Counted from the first letter of the stretch, positions 1-6,185 are shown. The stretch: 9,790 bases of DNA from Clostridia bacterium (GCA_017621295.1 JAGATI010000100.1:1-9790), one strand, 5' to 3'. Translations and numbers: made by a program. The notes: a model not told the origin generated them from the sequence alone.

Positions 1-1613
1 CATGTTATTTGATTTTTCATAATAATCTGTGTTTAATACTAATTTAAATGAAAGATTTAATAGATCTTCATATGTGTAAACAGTTTGCTTGTCTGCTTCT
101 ACTTTATCTCCTCTTTTTACTGCATTCCATTTTTTTTCAAGTTCTTTTTGGTCTTTTAGTCCTAAAGAATATAATGTATAATCACTTATCTGATTATCTT
201 TATCTACTACCAAAGCAACTTCATTATATGATTTTGGCCAATTTCCTGCTACAATATCATATTGTGATTTTAATAAATCTTCATTATCTAACATCTCTTC
301 CCATACATCAGTTTGAGATACCATCATAGAAGAACTTGCCATTGGTGATGAATTTTGCTCTTCTATCATATTTCCCATTCCCATACTATTCATTACAGTA
401 CTTGGATTTACTTTAACTATTCCATTTGTAGTATCTTCTTTATATAAATTTATATTTAGATTATAAGTATATTGAATTGCACTTGAATTTTTTTTGATTT
501 CTTTTCCTTCTTCTTCTATATATTTTTTAAATTCTTCTAAATTATTTGTTTGTATTTTGTTAGATAAAGTACTTATCATCTCATTCATTACATCTTTAGA
601 ATATATTTTTCCATCTTCATGATTTTTATTATCTGTACCTTCATCCATCATTACTTCTAACATACTTGCCATATCTATTGTAGATTCTTCTATTGTAATT
701 GGATATGATGAAAGTGTGTCTTCTTGTACTTTATTAATATAGTTTTGAACTCCATTTGATAATGATAAAATAAGTGCTATGCCTATAATTCCTATACTTC
801 CTGCAAATGATGTTAAAATAGTTCTTCCTTTTTTGGTCATTAAATTATTTAAGCTAAGAGATAATGCAGTAAAAAAGTTCATTGATGTTTTACCTGTTTT
901 TGCTTTTTTCTTTGGCTCTTTTTCCTCATCTCTTTTATATGGATTTGAATCTGATGTTACTTTTCCATCTAATACTCTAATTACTCTAGATGAATATTTT
1001 TCTGCAAGTTCTGGATTATGTGTTACCATTATTATTAATTTATCTTTTGAAATATTTTTCAATATTTCCATTATTTGTACACTTGTGGCTGTATCTAAGG
1101 CACCGGGTAGGTTCATCTGCTAAAATAATATCTGGATTATTTACTAATGCTCTTGCTATTGCAACTCTTTGCATTTGTCCTCCAGACATTTGGTTTGGTT
1201 TTTTATGTATTTGCTCTTTTAGTCCTACATCTTCTAATGCTTTTATTGCTCTTTTTCTTCTTTCTTCTTTTGAAACACCAGATAGTGTAAGTGCAAGTTC
1301 TACATTAGAAAGTACTGTTTGATGTGGTATTAAATTATAATTTTGAAATACAAACCCAACAGAATAATTACGATATGAATCCCAGTCCTTATCTTTAAAT
1401 TGTTTTGTAGATTTTCCGATTTATAATTAAATCTCCACTAGTATATCTATCTAGTCCTCCTATAATGTTTAAAAGAGTGGTTTTACCACATCCACTTTGA
1501 CCTAAAATAGATACAAATTCACTATCTCTAAATTCAATATCTATTCCTTTTAATGCCATAACCTTAGTATCTCCTGATTGATACTCTTTTGTTATATTTT
1601 TAAGTTTTAACAT
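1..1613 (-). pseudogene. MacB-type ABC transporter, ATP-binding domain fused to permease; 3' end outside window; two frameshifts
   Basis: This encodes an ATPase that would power a MacB/FtsX-like membrane permease, probably for export or lipoprotein/peptide handling; the substrate is unknown. Starting at ATG 1613, with an AGGAG site at 1623-1627, the product has Walker A GQSGCGKTT at residues 38-46. After frame correction it reads a Q-loop (FVFQNYN), the signature MSGGQMQR, Walker B with D-loop (ILADEPTGALD), and the H-loop (MVTHNPE). A linker leads to a first membrane segment near 820-740 (ILTSFAGSIGIIGIALILSL) and a large soluble domain that runs off the left edge. The frame is broken twice by one extra base, at 1418 (AAT-C-GGA) and at 1105-1107 (ACC-C-GGT). 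Removing both gives 537 continuous codons to position 1. As written, translation stops after 72 residues. The family call is firm; whether the gene is truly dead or only mis-sequenced is open. Confidence 0.88.
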
Positions 1614-1647
1614 TTACTTTTTCTCCTTCTTATTTAAAATCAAAATA

Positions 1648-1689
1648 AATAATACCACCTTATATATAGATTTTCAAGATGGTATTATT
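1648..1689 (-). terminator. Terminator hairpin downstream of the small membrane protein gene
   Basis: On the minus strand the arm at 1689-1676 (AATAATACCATCTT) pairs over 14 bases with the arm at 1661-1648 (AAGGTGGTATTATT). All pairs are Watson-Crick except one G-U wobble. The loop is 14 bases and T-rich sequence follows. On the plus strand the wobble becomes an A-C mismatch, so the hairpin is best in the minus direction. It begins 5 bases after the stop codon of the gene at 1695-1964. Confidence 0.6.
1649..1677 (-). promoter_or_regulatory. sigma-A promoter of the ABC transporter gene, inside a terminator hairpin
   Basis: On the minus strand TTGAAA (1677-1672) is followed by a 17-base spacer and TATTAT (1654-1649), with TG one base upstream of the -10 box (extended -10). 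The predicted start is near 1642, giving a leader of about 29 bases that contains the AGGAG site at 1627-1623. The boxes lie within the two arms of the hairpin at 1648-1689. The promoter is predicted from pattern only. Confidence 0.55.
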
Positions 1690-1694
1690 ACAAT

Positions 1695-1964
1695 TCACAT
1701 AAAATTTACGAAAAATGAAAATATATAACTTCCTATAAAAATTAATATTGGTATACTAATTAAATATAAAATTACTGGTATTGCTACTTTTCCTCCTATC
1801 TGTTTACCACTTGCTTTCCATTCTTCATTTTTCACTATAAACAATATTGTTAATACAGTAGCTGCAATAAACATAATTATAGCCATAATTCCCACCATTA
1901 TAAATACTATTGCAAAAACCAACATTACTAATAGCGCTAATAATACTATGCTAAATCCCGCCAT
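1695..1964 (-). CDS. Small integral membrane protein of unknown function (89 aa)
   Basis: I do not recognise a family. The 89-residue product is nearly all hydrophobic. Two closely spaced membrane helices (about residues 4-24 and 25-45) are followed by a short charged loop, KNEEWKASGKQIGGK (45-59), and a third helix (about 60-85). It has no signal-peptide cleavage pattern and no catalytic motif. The ATG is preceded by AGAAGGGG, a good ribosome site, which supports expression. It lies just upstream of the ABC transporter on the same strand, but a hairpin terminator and a separate promoter lie between them, so cotranscription is not obvious. A role beside the transporter would be a guess. Confidence 0.7.
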   Translation of the reverse strand: MAGFSIVLLALLVMLVFAIVFIMVGIMAIIMFIAATVLTILFIVKNEEWKASGKQIGGKVAIPVILYLISIPILIFIGSYIFSFFVNFM

Positions 1965-2015
1965 TTTATTTTTCCCCTTCTCGAAACATAACTATCTTAC
2001 TATTTAATTTTCTAT

Positions 2016-2459
2016 TTATATATTTTGTAAGAATTGTATATCCTGTTTACAATTCATCAAACCATATAATTCTATCGCCTTTTCTATAAATTCATTTTTT
2101 TCTTCTGGATTATTTTCATAATTACCTATTATAGCTCTTAGTCTATAATAAAAAGCTTCATTTCTAATATCCTTACTATTAGATTCTAAAATTTCTTTTG
2201 CCTCTTCTAGCCATATTTTAGCATCATTCAAGCAATTTATATCCTTTGTTTTTTCAAATTTTTCAACCTTTTTACTCGCTATTAATAATTCATAATCAAC
2301 AATACATCTAGTAAAATTTTTCTCTTTGACATTATTTAGGCTTTCTATTAATCTATCACATACCTTATCTATATTCTTTTCAATTTTTAAGTAACATCTA
2401 TCTTCCCATAGTCTATTAACTAACTTCCTAATTCGTTGGCTTACCCTTCTTGTACGATG
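2016..2459 (-). pseudogene. Remnant of a helical, TPR-like protein, 5' end missing
   Basis: An open frame of 147 codons runs from just after the stop at 2462-2460 to the stop at 2018-2016. It contains no ATG or GTG, and only one TTG, at 2231, which would give just 71 residues. The upstream part (after about 2415) reads like coherent protein: KLVNRLWEDRCYLKIEKN, then charged helices, then NEAFYYRLRAIIGNYENN and EKNEFIEKAIELYG. Alternating charged and hydrophobic helices suggest tetratricopeptide-like repeats. An AAGAAGGG near 2443-2450 resembles a ribosome site, but no start follows it. Most likely this is the 3' part of a gene whose 5' end was deleted against the Ppx-like gene upstream. A short functional product from TTG 2231 is possible but has no clear ribosome site. 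The family is not recognised. Confidence 0.5.
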
Positions 2460-2469
2460 CTATTATTGT

Positions 2470-3339
2470 TTATTTGTCTAATAATCCATATACCATAGAA
2501 ATATCTGTTGGTACAATATATTTTGCACCTATTTCTTCTGCTACTACTAATACAAATGCACACATCGCTCTTGTTGCATACCACCAATCTGGATCATTTA
2601 CTCTATTTCTAATTTCATCAAGAGATATTTCTTTATAATATCTTTTACTTTCTTTTATTCTAGTTTCTATATCCATTTGTATTGGTTGTAATTCATCTTC
2701 ATATAAATTATTTTTTTCATAATGAACTCCAGAATCAATTGCAAAATGTTTATGTCCTCCGCCTGCTAGTATTAATATATCTGCTTTTTCTTTTGGAAGA
2801 TTTAATTTTTCCTTTACAGAGCTCTTTACTTCTTCTAAATCTGTTGTTGCTAAATCTTCTGCTAAATCTGGAAATTTTGCCATTGCATCCATAACGCCAA
2901 TTGGTGTATTTACCATTTCTTTTATTCCATTATCATATATAGCAATTTCTGTTGAACCTCCTCCTCCAACAAATACTGCTACTTTTCCATTTACTTTTTT
3001 GGTAGCACCTGCTACTGTTAATTTATTTTCTTCTTCTGATGATATTATTTCAAATTCTGCTCCTGTATTTTGTTTAAATTTATTTAAAAATTCTTCTCTT
3101 TGGTTGTCGCTTAAGTTTCTAAATATGCTTGTACCACATACATATATATTATTAGTAATTGTTTTTTGTTTGTTTACTATATTAATTAATTTTTCTACAT
3201 CTTTCTCATCTAGTTTATTTTCTTTTTTATAATTTTTCTTAAATTCTATTGTTTCTGTTCCTATATTTTCTATGTTTTTACCATCATATTTGTCTATTTT
3301 AGTATTTGTTGAACCTACTTCTATAATTATTTTTTCCAT
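2470..3339 (-). CDS. Ppx/GppA-like ASKHA-fold protein (exopolyphosphatase/pppGpp phosphatase family)
   Basis: This resembles the exopolyphosphatase/guanosine pentaphosphate phosphatase family, soluble enzymes that remove terminal phosphates from polyphosphate or pppGpp. Seen in the sequence: the N-terminal phosphate loop EVGSTNTK (residues 7-14), CGTSIFR (68-74) matching the family's conserved 'atsa.R' stretch, ISSEEE (99-104) matching 'SgxEEa', the second loop VGGGGSTEIA (124-133), AGGGHKHF (192-199), and a C-terminal TDISMVYGLL. The length of 289 is near that of single-module Ppx proteins. The start at ATG 3339 is chosen because GGGAGGAT lies just upstream; the frame stays open to 3384 but has no better site. 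It is odd that the aspartate normally before the second glycine loop is valine here and that the first loop begins with Glu. A change in activity is possible. Biochemical specificity cannot be told. Confidence 0.72.
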   Translation of the reverse strand: MEKIIIEVGSTNTKIDKYDGKNIENIGTETIEFKKNYKKENKLDEKDVEKLINIVNKQKTITNNIYVCGTSIFRNLSDNQREEFLNKFKQNTGAEFEIISSEEENKLTVAGATKKVNGKVAVFVGGGGSTEIAIYDNGIKEMVNTPIGVMDAMAKFPDLAEDLATTDLEEVKSSVKEKLNLPKEKADILILAGGGHKHFAIDSGVHYEKNNLYEDELQPIQMDIETRIKESKRYYKEISLDEIRNRVNDPDWWYATRAMCAFVLVVAEEIGAKYIVPTDISMVYGLLDK

Positions 3340-3443
3340 ATTAAATCCTCCCATTTTTATATTACTCTTAAAAGTTATAATCATTTTTTAACATTTTTTA
3401 TATAAATTGCCAACTTTTTTGTTGTACAAAAGGAAAAATTTTC

Positions 3444-3701
3444 TCATTTTAAATATTCTATACTATCATAATACAAAATTTCAGGACAAACATCTTCTCC
3501 ATTAGGCCATTCTACTGTTTCCCCTGCTAACTTTACTAATTTGAAATATTCATAATTTTGTAATTTTTTATATGCTGAATTTTCTTGAATTAATTTACTC
3601 ATATTGTATACTTTTTCTTTTCCATCTGCGAATTTTATATATAAACAAAAGTTATCTAATGGCTTTACTAATATTGGATTTGGTTCTATATTGTTTTCCA
3701 T
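3444..3701 (-). CDS. DUF2442 domain protein
   Basis: This is an 85-residue protein of the DUF2442 family. The family pattern is visible: an N-terminal VKPLDNFCLYIKFADGKEK strand pair, a middle helix-rich stretch, and the signature ETVEWPNGEDVCPEILYYDS (residues 61-80). The molecular function of the family is not established. DUF2442 genes are commonly found next to DUF4160 genes in small two-gene units that resemble toxin-antitoxin pairs. That arrangement is seen here, with the decayed DUF4160 reading frame 42 bases upstream on the same strand. ATG 3701 is preceded by AAAGGAATGG, a moderate ribosome site. The gene itself looks intact at normal length. Confidence 0.85.
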   Translation of the reverse strand: MENNIEPNPILVKPLDNFCLYIKFADGKEKVYNMSKLIQENSAYKKLQNYEYFKLVKLAGETVEWPNGEDVCPEILYYDSIEYLK

Positions 3702-3743
3702 AACGCACCATTCCTTTCATTTTACCTATATTTTTACATTTTT

Positions 3744-3863
3744 CTATTTTAAAGGTTCTATAGTAAAAAATTCATTAATATGTAGATGTGGCATATTATG
3801 ATGTTTCATATCATCATAATACATTCTTACAATGACACCATAAAACTGTGAAACTATAGGCAT
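3744..3863 (-). pseudogene. DUF4160 protein with internal deletion (39 aa left)
   Basis: The N-terminus MPIVSQFYGVIVRMYYDD-(6 residues)-MPHLHI is the classic start of DUF4160 (usually MPxxxxFxGxxxxxYxxDHxPPHxH, about 80-95 residues). Here the reading frame then jumps straight to NEFFTIEPLK and a TAG stop. That ending matches the usual C-terminal 'fkIEPL' tail, so roughly 40 internal residues appear to have been lost in frame while both ends survive. GGAGGTG at 3875-3869 and ATG 3863 give a strong start; the frame is open further upstream, but no better site is present. It forms a unit with the intact DUF2442 gene downstream. The function of the family is unknown, and the short product is probably non-functional. 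The end matching is from memory of the family, not an alignment. Confidence 0.65.
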
Positions 3864-3876
3864 TAATTCACCTCCA

Positions 3877-3905
3877 ATTATATCAAGTAATATTATATTT
3901 TTCAA
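3877..3905 (-). promoter_or_regulatory. Predicted sigma-A promoter of the DUF4160-DUF2442 unit
   Basis: On the minus strand TTGAAA (3905-3900), a 17-base spacer, then TATAAT (3882-3877). With usual spacing, transcription would begin at about 3870, inside the GGAGGTG ribosome site, giving an almost leaderless message. A second TATAAT at 3897-3892 would give a start near 3885 and keep the ribosome site, but its -35 region is weak. Which one is used cannot be decided from sequence. Confidence 0.5.
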
Positions 3906-3922
3906 TTTTTTTTTGAAATTTT

Positions 3923-3940
3923 TGTGTATGAGTTTACACA
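3923..3940. promoter_or_regulatory. Perfect inverted repeat, candidate operator
   Basis: TGTGTA, six bases, TACACA: a perfect 6-6-6 dyad located 18 bases upstream of the -35 box of the DUF4160-DUF2442 promoter. The spacing of the half-site centres (12 bases) is close to one helical turn, as expected for a dimeric repressor or activator. No regulator gene lies beside it, and the match may be chance in AT-rich DNA. Confidence 0.3.
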
Positions 3941-4193
3941 TAAATAAGAATTAAACTATTTAGAAAAAATTATATTAAAATACTAACATAAATTAAGTAG
4001 TATTTCAATTAAAACTGTATGACATTTTTCATCATTATTTTTATATAGTTTATCATTTTAATATTTAAATTAATCTAAATATAAACTTATCAATTCTTCT
4101 TATTTTACATCAAATAAATTCATTACTATTATACTTTTTCTATTTTTGCACATAATATATTTAGTTAATTTTATTAATTAATAAAAAAAGTTT
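3941..4193. other. Gene-free AT-rich stretch
   Basis: This lies between divergent genes. I see no open frame with a ribosome site, no stable hairpin and no RNA-gene pattern here. It is composed almost entirely of A and T with scattered short runs. It must hold the promoter of the plus-strand gene downstream. I see no convincing sigma-A site; CATAATA near 4151-4157 loosely resembles a sporulation-sigma -10 box, which is weak evidence. Confidence 0.6.
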
Positions 4194-4204
4194 GGAGGTC
4201 TAGT

Positions 4205-4246
4205 TTGAAAGAAATAAAAAATCTTTTATTACTATGTGTGCCTTAA
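4205..4246 (+). CDS. 13-codon leader ORF (uORF) before the four-helix-bundle gene
   Basis: TTG at 4205 follows GGAGG (4194-4198) at ideal 6-base spacing, the best ribosome site in this intergenic region. The frame reads MKEIKNLLLLCVP and stops at TAA 4246, 21 bases before ATG 4268. It has a run of four leucines (CTT TTA TTA CTA). It could be a regulatory leader peptide coupling translation to the next gene, or the decayed start of a former gene. A chance match is possible, since the start codon is TTG. Confidence 0.35.
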   Translation: MKEIKNLLLLCVP

Positions 4247-4267
4247 AAGAAAGGAATGGAATTTTTT

Positions 4268-4702
4268 ATGGAAAATCAAAATTTAAATATCTTGGATGAA
4301 GTAAACAAAGGTGCTACAATGGGAATGGATGCTATTTCTTATGTATCTGAAAAAGTTAAGGATAATGATTTTAAACAGGTTTTAGATACAGAATATAACA
4401 AATATCAAAATATATCTGACAGAGTAAATGATTTATATTCTAATTACAGTAGCAAAGAGCCTCATGAAACAAATACTATGAACAAAATGATGACATGGTA
4501 TGGAGTACAAATGAAAACAATGATGGATGATACTACTTCTAAATTATCAGAATTATTAATGCAAGGTACTAACATGGGAATTATAGAAGGTAGACGTTTA
4601 ATTAATCAAAATAACAATATTGCTCCTGATGTTAAAAATATTTTACATGATTTTGTTACAATGCAAGAAGATAGTGTTGAAACATTAAAAAAATATTTAT
4701 AA
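4268..4702 (+). CDS. Ferritin-like/four-helix-bundle protein, clostridial family of unknown function
   Basis: This is a 144-residue all-helical, methionine-rich protein. It resembles small clostridial proteins with a ferritin-like or DUF2383-like four-helix bundle. Recognisable stretches are NKGATMGMDAISYVSEKV (helix 1), HETNTMNKMMTWYGVQMKTM (helix 3 start), and TSKLSELLMQGTNMGIIEGR followed by a last helix ending EDSVETLKKYL. There are no membrane segments or signal peptide. A clear set of ferritin Glu/His metal ligands is not evident, so metal binding is unproven. ATG 4268 is preferred; an in-frame ATG at 4256 overlaps the AAGGAATGG ribosome site. It is a single-gene unit: a leader ORF precedes it and a bidirectional hairpin follows. 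The name is by resemblance only. Confidence 0.6.
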   Translation: MENQNLNILDEVNKGATMGMDAISYVSEKVKDNDFKQVLDTEYNKYQNISDRVNDLYSNYSSKEPHETNTMNKMMTWYGVQMKTMMDDTTSKLSELLMQGTNMGIIEGRRLINQNNNIAPDVKNILHDFVTMQEDSVETLKKYL

Positions 4703-4707
4703 TTTTA

Positions 4708-4734
4708 GACAAGAGAACCATCCCAATGTCCACA
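4708..4734. repeat. Possible REP-like repeat remnant
   Basis: GACAAGAGAACCATCCCAAT then GTCCACA. It is clearly less AT-rich than the surrounding intergenic DNA and bounded by GACA and TGTC. It resembles the 'GGACAnnGGGACGGTTCTCTTGTC' type of dispersed repeat that I recall near REP-associated or IS200-like transposase genes in Firmicutes. Only one degenerate copy is present and no transposase is nearby, so this is a memory-based suggestion. Confidence 0.25.
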
Positions 4735-4755
4735 TATAAAATTACCTTAAATAAA

Positions 4756-4797
4756 AAAGAATGTGCTGAAATCATGTATAATTTGAGCACATTCTTT
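4756..4797. terminator. Bidirectional terminator between convergent genes
   Basis: AAAGAATGTGCT (4756-4767) pairs perfectly over 12 bases with AGCACATTCTTT (4786-4797), with an 18-base loop. T-rich tails follow in both directions (GTTTTATA on plus, TTTTATTTAA on minus). It ends 12 bases from the stop of the HD gene and lies 54 bases after the plus-strand gene, so it can serve both. Confidence 0.75.
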
Positions 4798-4809
4798 GTT
4801 TTATAATAA

Positions 4810-5370
4810 TTAATAGTTAAAAAGATGTTCTAAAACTTTTTTATATCTTTTAAAAATAGGATGATTCTCATCTACCCCATTGATACAGCTTTCATATACA
4901 CTAGTATAATACCACTTTTGGATATCTTTTCCTCTTTTTAAAGAACTCCATGATTTTTCTTCTCCATACAATTCTATACAGTCAGATAAATCTTCTAGAT
5001 TACTAATTTTATCACAAGCAACAATTAGTTTTGAGCCTAAAGGTGCATTTTTTATTTGTTCTATTGTGTGTTTTTTTCTGTCTTCCCATTCTAAAGATTT
5101 ATCTGGCTCTGACGCATCATATACATAATCTCTAACCTGTTTTCCAAATTCCTTTTCAATATCCTCAAATTCATGAGATGTATCTTCTACTACATCATGC
5201 AAAATTCCAGCTGCAACAACATCTTCATCACACCCATTTCTTTGTAAGATCATACCTACTGTATATGGATGAAAAATCATATCGACATCTTCTATCTTCC
5301 TTCTTTGATTTTTATGGGCTTTTGTTGCATAATATATTGCATATTCAATTTTATCTTTTCCCCTATTCAT
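4810..5370 (-). CDS. HD-domain phosphohydrolase, RelA/SpoT-hydrolase (small alarmone hydrolase)-like
   Basis: This 186-residue soluble protein has the HD hydrolase fold of RelA/SpoT and MESH1-like proteins, which remove pyrophosphate from (p)ppGpp. Visible residues are RRK at 23-25 near the nucleotide-binding position, the metal ligand H34 (in IFHPYTVGMIL), the HD pair H58-D59 followed by the E62-D63 catalytic pair (GILHDVVEDTS), and a late ligand D120 (VACDKISNLEDL). No synthetase, TGS or ACT domain is present, so it would be a hydrolase-only enzyme. AGGAGGAAATGT before ATG 5370 fixes the start. It is monocistronic, with a clear sigma-A promoter upstream and a bidirectional terminator after it. 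The alarmone substrate is inferred from the family; some such proteins act on other nucleotides. Confidence 0.8.
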   Translation of the reverse strand: MNRGKDKIEYAIYYATKAHKNQRRKIEDVDMIFHPYTVGMILQRNGCDEDVVAAGILHDVVEDTSHEFEDIEKEFGKQVRDYVYDASEPDKSLEWEDRKKHTIEQIKNAPLGSKLIVACDKISNLEDLSDCIELYGEEKSWSSLKRGKDIQKWYYTSVYESCINGVDENHPIFKRYKKVLEHLFNY

Positions 5371-5401
5371 ACATTTCCTCCTATTGCTTTTATTTTTTCA
5401 A

Positions 5402-5430
5402 ATTATATAACAATTTATTTTTTTTTTCAA
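5402..5430 (-). promoter_or_regulatory. sigma-A promoter of the HD hydrolase gene
   Basis: On the minus strand TTGAAA (5430-5425), a 17-base spacer, then TATAAT (5407-5402). The start would be near 5395, with a leader of about 25 bases that includes AGGAGG. The -35 box is the end of a 20-base tandem repeat, and the spacer is A-rich. Confidence 0.7.
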
Positions 5431-5450
5431 CAATTTATTTTTTTTTTCAA
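5411..5450. repeat. Perfect 20-bp tandem duplication
   Basis: Two identical head-to-tail 20-base units (5411-5430 and 5431-5450), each CAATTTA, then ten T, then CAA. Each unit carries TTGAAA on the minus strand, so the -35 box of the HD gene exists twice, 20 bases apart. Only the gene-proximal copy has the right spacing to the -10 box. Slippage between T-runs probably made it. Confidence 0.9.
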
Positions 5451-5530
5451 CAAATGTATTTACTTTTTTTATTTATGGTGATAACATTTACCCATAATTA
5501 ATTGTTTTGTAATAAAAGGAGGTTTTTTGT

Positions 5531-6121
5531 ATGAATATACAAAATCCACAAACGCCCTTCATGATTGAGTTCCTTGGCACTCCAGAAGCTGGCAAAACAA
5601 CAACTATACATCGGCTAGAAGAAGTAATGTTAGAAAAATACAGAACTTCTATTATTAAAGAATCTGCCGAAATTGTTCCTGCTGGCTTTCGAAAATGTAG
5701 TATAGAAGCTCATTTTTGGATGCGTTTAACCACTGCCAAAACCATTTTAGAAAAGCAGTTTTCTAACGACTCCGAACTTCTCTTTATTGATCGTGGACTT
5801 ATCGATACACTTTTCTGGGACTATTACTATGGTTCTACTGGAAAGTTAACCCCTGAAGAGGTAAAACATACCAATAATTTTTTCCAAAGTATTGGTATTA
5901 AGTTTCCTGATATCGTTGTATTCTTGTCTACAACTCCAGAAGAGGCTATTCGTCGTCGTGGTGGTGAAGGAAGGCTTGTTACTTTGGACTTTTTGAAAAA
6001 TTTTAATGGTCTTCTCGACTGTTTTATGAACACGATTTCTGTACCTGTTTTTCACTTAGATACTACAGGACTTTCGGAAGATATGGTTCTAAAAAAAGTA
6101 CTTGAAAATGTTCCATTGTAA
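5531..6121 (+). CDS. P-loop nucleotide kinase-like protein (thymidylate/deoxynucleoside kinase-like NTPase)
   Basis: This 196-residue soluble P-loop protein has Walker A GTPEAGKTTT at residues 16-25. FIDRGLIDTLFW (85-96) carries the DR pair typical of thymidylate and deoxynucleoside kinases. A second core strand with a lid-like segment follows: IVVFLSTTPEEAIRRRGGEGRL (128-149), the pattern of dNMP kinases and AAA_28-type proteins. A phosphotransfer role on a nucleotide or related small molecule is inferred; the exact substrate is unknown. AAAGGAGG lies 8 bases before ATG 5531. Codon use is unlike the neighbours: most arginines are CGN (including a CGT triplet at 5950-5958), whereas the flanking HD gene uses only AGA/AGG. 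This suggests recent acquisition. It is a single gene, with a bidirectional terminator directly after the stop. I see no convincing promoter. Confidence 0.7.
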   Translation: MNIQNPQTPFMIEFLGTPEAGKTTTIHRLEEVMLEKYRTSIIKESAEIVPAGFRKCSIEAHFWMRLTTAKTILEKQFSNDSELLFIDRGLIDTLFWDYYYGSTGKLTPEEVKHTNNFFQSIGIKFPDIVVFLSTTPEEAIRRRGGEGRLVTLDFLKNFNGLLDCFMNTISVPVFHLDTTGLSEDMVLKKVLENVPL

Positions 6122-6127
6122 AAAAAA

Positions 6128-6174
6128 TCGCTTCAAATTTATGCACATACTAAATGCATTGAAATTTGAAGCGA
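6128..6174. terminator. Bidirectional intrinsic terminator
   Basis: TCGCTTCAAATTT (6128-6140) pairs perfectly over 13 bases with AAATTTGAAGCGA (6162-6174); an inner ATGCA/TGCAT pair adds stability. A T-run follows on the plus strand (from 6176), and the A-run at 6120-6127 gives a T-run on the minus strand. It serves both the kinase gene (plus) and the gene at 6186-6839 (minus), which ends 12 bases away. Confidence 0.9.
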
Positions 6175-6185
6175 CTTTTTTATTT

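Noticed and set aside
48..1322. Plus-strand open frames (93, 114 and 110 codons) over the transporter gene
   Set aside because: They lie opposite conserved ABC transporter coding sequence, lack ribosome sites and have a low-complexity composition of the antisense type.
3941..4193. Replication origin or tRNA/small RNA gene in the AT-rich gap
   Set aside because: No iterons, DnaA-box clusters, cloverleaf-like pairing or terminator were found; AT richness alone is not enough.
5411..5450. The tandem repeat as the start of a CRISPR array
   Set aside because: The two units are directly adjacent with no spacers, are low complexity, and have no cas genes nearby.
5178..5501. Two plus-strand frames rich in Phe, Tyr and Leu across the HD gene start
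   Set aside because: They overlap the HD gene, its promoter and the T-rich tandem repeat. The hydrophobic composition is only the translation of T-runs.
5487..5515. TTTACC-N17-TAATAA as promoter of the kinase gene
   Set aside because: Both boxes are weak, and the predicted start would fall at the end of the ribosome site.
5827..6055. Minus-strand frames inside the kinase gene
   Set aside because: They are shadows of a gene with clear Walker A and DR motifs; no ribosome site or protein-like pattern.
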